Positions 60,601 through 64,000 of a stretch of 64,000 nucleotides of DNA are shown here, piece after piece. The first letter of the stretch is position 1. Each line of letters begins with the position of its first letter. The notes beneath the pieces are model-generated. The model worked only from the letters and a program-made list of their open reading frames with translations. It searched no databases and was not told where the DNA came from. A program made the translations under genes and the position numbers. The DNA lies in the NCBI RefSeq assembly GCF_030272615.1, contig NC_081407.1, positions 435,150,730-435,214,729 on the forward strand. The letters are read 5' to 3'. The DNA comes from Cryptomeria japonica. Lineage: Eukaryota > Streptophyta > Pinopsida > Cupressales > Cupressaceae.

Positions 60601-61850
60601 TATGCATATATATACACATATATGTATTCTTATGTTTATGTTGTCTATTTAATTGTATGTATATAATTACAGAGAATTTGAATTTGTAAATGCATGTGTA
60701 TATTTTTGTGTTTGTTTATATGCTTAAGTATATGATATGAGTAGATTTGTATAAGTGTATGTATTTGTGTTAGTAATTGTATATAGTTATGTGCATATGT
60801 TTAGATTTGTATGTGTGTTTTCTTATTAACTATTTAATTATATATATATTCAAAAATTGCATATTTGTGTTTATGTTTTAATTTAATTTATTTATATTTT
60901 ATTTTTGTTTAATTATAGTCTATTACATAAATATACTTTTTGATCATTATGCATACTTTAATAATTATATGTGTATGTGTATATTTATGTTTATGTTAAT
61001 ATATAATTTTGTGCTGTTTAAATTTTTGAGTTTATTTATTTTATTATGCTAAGAGTAACTCTATAATGACACCATCTTTCTTATCCATGTAATTTAAAAA
61101 CTAAATTGTTGTTTCTCCTCCACCAACTTTCACATCAACTACATATTGCTTGGAAAAAATAGACATCGAACATTAGCTAATTATCTCTTTCCAAGAATAA
61201 ACACGAAGATGAGGATAAGGGCTTTGGCAAGGAATATTTTCCAGGTTCTAAAATAAAAATATTTAGCAAGTATGGTTGTGAGAAGCAACTTTTGACATGT
61301 AATTCCAAGTTTTATGGCATGGAGAATTCTATATAAACACGACGAAGCTATATGGTAGTGCATTCCATTTTGAAAGCTTTTTGGTGCATGGTTGAACTAT
61401 AAATGAGCAAGCATTGCAATGAAATTGTTTATCTACTCTCACGATAAATATTTAATTATTGTTTTTTTTGTGCATTTGTTGATATCTATTTCTCTAATTG
61501 ATATTTGCATTCATGTCTTTGCATATGCCTAAGGGTTTTAAGGCCTTTCCATCTTTCCTATTTCATACATATTCTGTTTAATACTATAAACAATGGGTCG
61601 AGCTAGAAATAGGTTTTTATTATGTAGGGTAATACTTAATTTTTAGTGGTGGTATATTTTACTCTATAAATAGTTTTCTAAGTATAGAACTACAAATTTA
61701 AAAGCTATGAACATTTTTTTGAAGGTTGTAAGGCTAATAAATTGGTTCAAAACTGGATTATTATTTTTTTCTTAATTTCCATTCCAATTCTCAAGTAATA
61801 AACTATTTTCTACAAATTCTTAAATTCATATTTCATTTTAGGATTAACGT
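60601..61850. other. AT-rich intergenic DNA with TATG/TATA microsatellite-like stretches
   Basis: Runs of TATATATGCATATATATACACATATATG (60594-60625, a near-palindrome) and TGTATGT/TTTATGT words to 61010, then unremarkable AT-rich DNA. No coding support. Confidence 0.7.
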
Positions 61851-61972
61851 GGGTACCTTATGCTTTCAATTTATCTTGTTTGTAATGTCATGTTGTCTTA
61901 AAAAAGCATGGTTATCCCACCCCTCTCTGGAAAACTAGGGTACCTTATGCTTTCAATTTATCTTGTTTGTAA
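61851..61972. repeat. 35-bp perfect direct repeat at the LINE 5' junction
   Basis: The 35-mer starting GGGTACCTTATGCTTTCAAT occurs at 61851-61885 and 61938-61972, with 52 bp between. The second copy joins the truncated LINE reading frame. Confidence 0.95.
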
Positions 61973-64000
61973 AAAAGATAGTCATGGATTCCTATGAAGC
62001 TGCTTTTGGGCAAAAAATAAACTGGGAAAAGAGTTCTTTGTTCTTCATAAACACCCCTATGGATAGACAAAGAAGGATTGAAAGGATCCTTGGATGTAAA
62101 ATTGTAGAGTTTATTTCTACTTATCTGGGTCTCCCTCTGTGCTTAAAGCCTTCGAAGAATTTTTGGATGAAGTTGGTTGATAGATTTAATTCCAAACTGA
62201 CTGGGTGGAAGGGAGTCCTCCTCAACCAAGCGGGTAAGGTGACGATGCTTAAGGCTACTCTTCAAAATCTTCCTATCTATGCCCTTAGTCTGTTTAAGAT
62301 CCCCAGGAAGTTTGTTGAGGCCATTGAAAGAATATAAAAAAAATTCTTATGGTCGGGGGTTGAAGATAAAAATAGAATACCCCTAATTGTCTGGAGTAAT
62401 ATTTGCACTCCTAAGGCTTTTGGGGGCTTGGGAATAAGGAACATTATGACTATGAACAATGTCCTGTTAGCTAAACAAATTTGGAGAATGAAAGGTGAGG
62501 AAAGGGAATGGAATTCCATTTGGAAAAAGAAATACCTTCATATGTAGCCATCTGATGAAGAATTTTTGGATAATTCCTTCCTTGTGGATGGCTCTGCTAT
62601 TTGGAATGTTGTTCAAACAGCTAAAGTCTGGGTTGCTGCTGGAAGAAAGTGGAAACTAGGTAATGGGAGAATTATCAGATTCTAGGAGGACAGATGGCTA
62701 ATGGATAAACCGCTGGAGGAAATCCCAATTCTTAATGAATGGAAAGACTGGTTTAAAAGCAGGTATGGAGACCTTGTTAGGGACTACTGGAGAAATGGTA
62801 AGTGGATTGAGTTTAGCCAGGTTTGTCTAGGCCTAAGATTTTTGGAGACCTTGCTCTCTTCCAAAATCTTCATGGAGCATTCTGAGGATTGTATGATTTG
62901 GAAGGAAACTTCTGATGGATGATATTCTATTTCTTCAGCTGTCTCTATACATAACAAAGTTCCAGATGAGATTCCTCTATGAGCGAAAGTGTGGATGAAG
63001 AATTTGACTCCCAAAATTAATATCTTCTTTTGGATCTTTATCCAAAATAAGGCGCTAACCCTTGATAATCTCCATAAGTGTGGATTTGTTTTTCCTAACA
63101 GTTGCTCTCTTTGCTGCAGGGAAGAGGAGTATGCCTGCCATATCCTCTACCAGTGCACTTTTAGTCAAGATATTTGGAATATAATTCTTAATAAGTGGAA
63201 GTTGAGCTGGGTTTTCCTGAACTCTTTGGAAGAGTTCTAGTAACAATAGTTTTGCCCTATCACTAATTCTAAGAATGTTGAACTTTGGAAACTTATTCTC
63301 CCCATTGTCACCTGGAACATATGGAAGGAGCATAACAACAAGATTTTTAGGGAAAAAAATGTGATCCCTGAAGTGGTGGTGGATAAAATTTATAGAGGGA
63401 TACATGAATGCTTATATGGCATTGATACTGGATTATCTACTAAAGAAGATTTTAATGAAAGGTGGAACCTTTCCAATAGCATAAATAGCAAGGATAAAGA
63501 CGGAGAAGGTCTCTTATGGAACTTTCCTCCCCAGGGATGGATCAAGGCCAATTTCGATGGGGCATCTAAGGGAAATCTGGGCAATGTTGGATATGGGGGA
63601 ATTGTCAAGAATTTTGCTGGAGGTTGTCTTGTGGCTATTGTTGGTCCTTTGGGTAACCAAACGAGCCATTATGTTGAAGCTTCAGCTACCCTTAATACTC
63701 TGAATATTGCTAAAAATATCAATCATGACAAATTATGGTTGGAGGGAGATTCTCTTAATATTATTAAATGCCTAAAGGATGGAGCTGAGCCTTCGTAGTC
63801 CATCGAAAATATCATTTTTAAGGCCAGAGAAATTATTACTAGTTTTAAATCTGTTATTATTGAGCATGTCTTTAGGGAAAAGAATGTCGTCGTGGACGGT
63901 CTTTCTAACCTTGGCGTTATATCCGAAAAACAAAGCATATGGGATGGTGAAGATATTATTGAGTTCAATATTAAAGACCTGATTAGAAAGGATAGAATTA
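61963..64000 (+). pseudogene. LINE (L1-type) RT C-terminus, zinc domain and RNase H, 5'-truncated, runs off window
   Basis: One plus-strand frame spans the whole segment with stops only, about 679 codons. Legible parts: EAAFGQKINWEKS and YLGLPLCLKPSKNFW, then GKVTMLKATLQNLPIYALSL from the RT thumb. The linker has PKAFGGLGIRNIMTMNNVLL. The zinc domain is TPKINIFFWIFIQNKALTLD with CSLCCREEEYACHILYQC. RNase H reads GWIKANFDGASKGNLGNVGY (Asp), HYVEASATLNTLN (Glu), LWLEGDSLNIIKCL (Asp) and EKNVVVDGLSNLG (Asp). The polymerase FADD region and endonuclease are absent upstream, so insertion was 5'-truncated. Stops near 62335, 62546, 62684, 62921, 62981, 63238 and 63796 are mostly at probable Trp codons. 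Confidence 0.88.

Overview
The window looks like intergenic DNA from a large, repeat-rich plant genome, most likely a gymnosperm (conifer type). That guess rests on the density of old, nested LTR retrotransposons, long decayed non-LTR elements and the absence of any intact host gene. It is an inference from architecture; no marker gene fixes the species. Nearly all of the 64 kb can be assigned to mobile elements or their debris, and almost every coding frame is broken by in-frame stops or frameshifts.

Layout. 1-3660: a minus-strand Ty3/gypsy element (LTR, PBS, gag, protease, start of RT) cut by the window edge and inserted into the next unit. 3661-17233: a long-LTR gypsy-type family ('element A') arranged as internal 3' part - LTR - whole internal region - LTR, as expected after unequal recombination between copies. 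Its internal region has no reverse transcriptase or integrase, only one degenerate Ser/Pro/Gln-rich frame and a nested copia solo LTR. 17234-20864: a TG/CA microsatellite, then a decayed, possibly multi-exon plus-strand coding remnant and its repeats. 20865-22716: a retroposed unit with a perfect 15-bp target-site duplication and one 533-codon non-RT frame. 23167-25358: a minus-strand multi-exon remnant with transposase-like signatures and still-readable splice sites. 26622-45830: a structurally complete 19.2-kb Ty3/gypsy element ('element B', Tat-like) with equal-length LTRs, TSD AGTAC, gag-pro-RT-RNaseH-second RNaseH-integrase, and a long antisense ORF between pol and the 3' LTR preceded by about 127-bp tandem repeats. 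46453-48446: a candidate non-autonomous DNA transposon with 24-bp terminal inverted repeats. 52199-58893: a structurally complete Ty1/copia element with TSD ATTGT. 59215-60600 and 61963-64000: two different LINE (L1-type with RNase H) fragments.

How the parts fit. Element A and element B share the polypurine tract, the first bases of the LTR and several blocks of the 3' untranslated region. A is therefore best read as a pol-less derivative that may have used proteins of a B-like autonomous partner. Disabling mutations in several elements are mostly C-to-T / G-to-A changes (Gln and Arg codons, and especially Trp codons, turned into stops), the mark expected of deaminated methylated cytosines. 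The most unusual items are the antisense ORF with its upstream repeat array, the TSD-bounded retroposon whose protein resembles nothing RT-like, the multi-exon transposase-like remnant, and the tandem LTR architecture.
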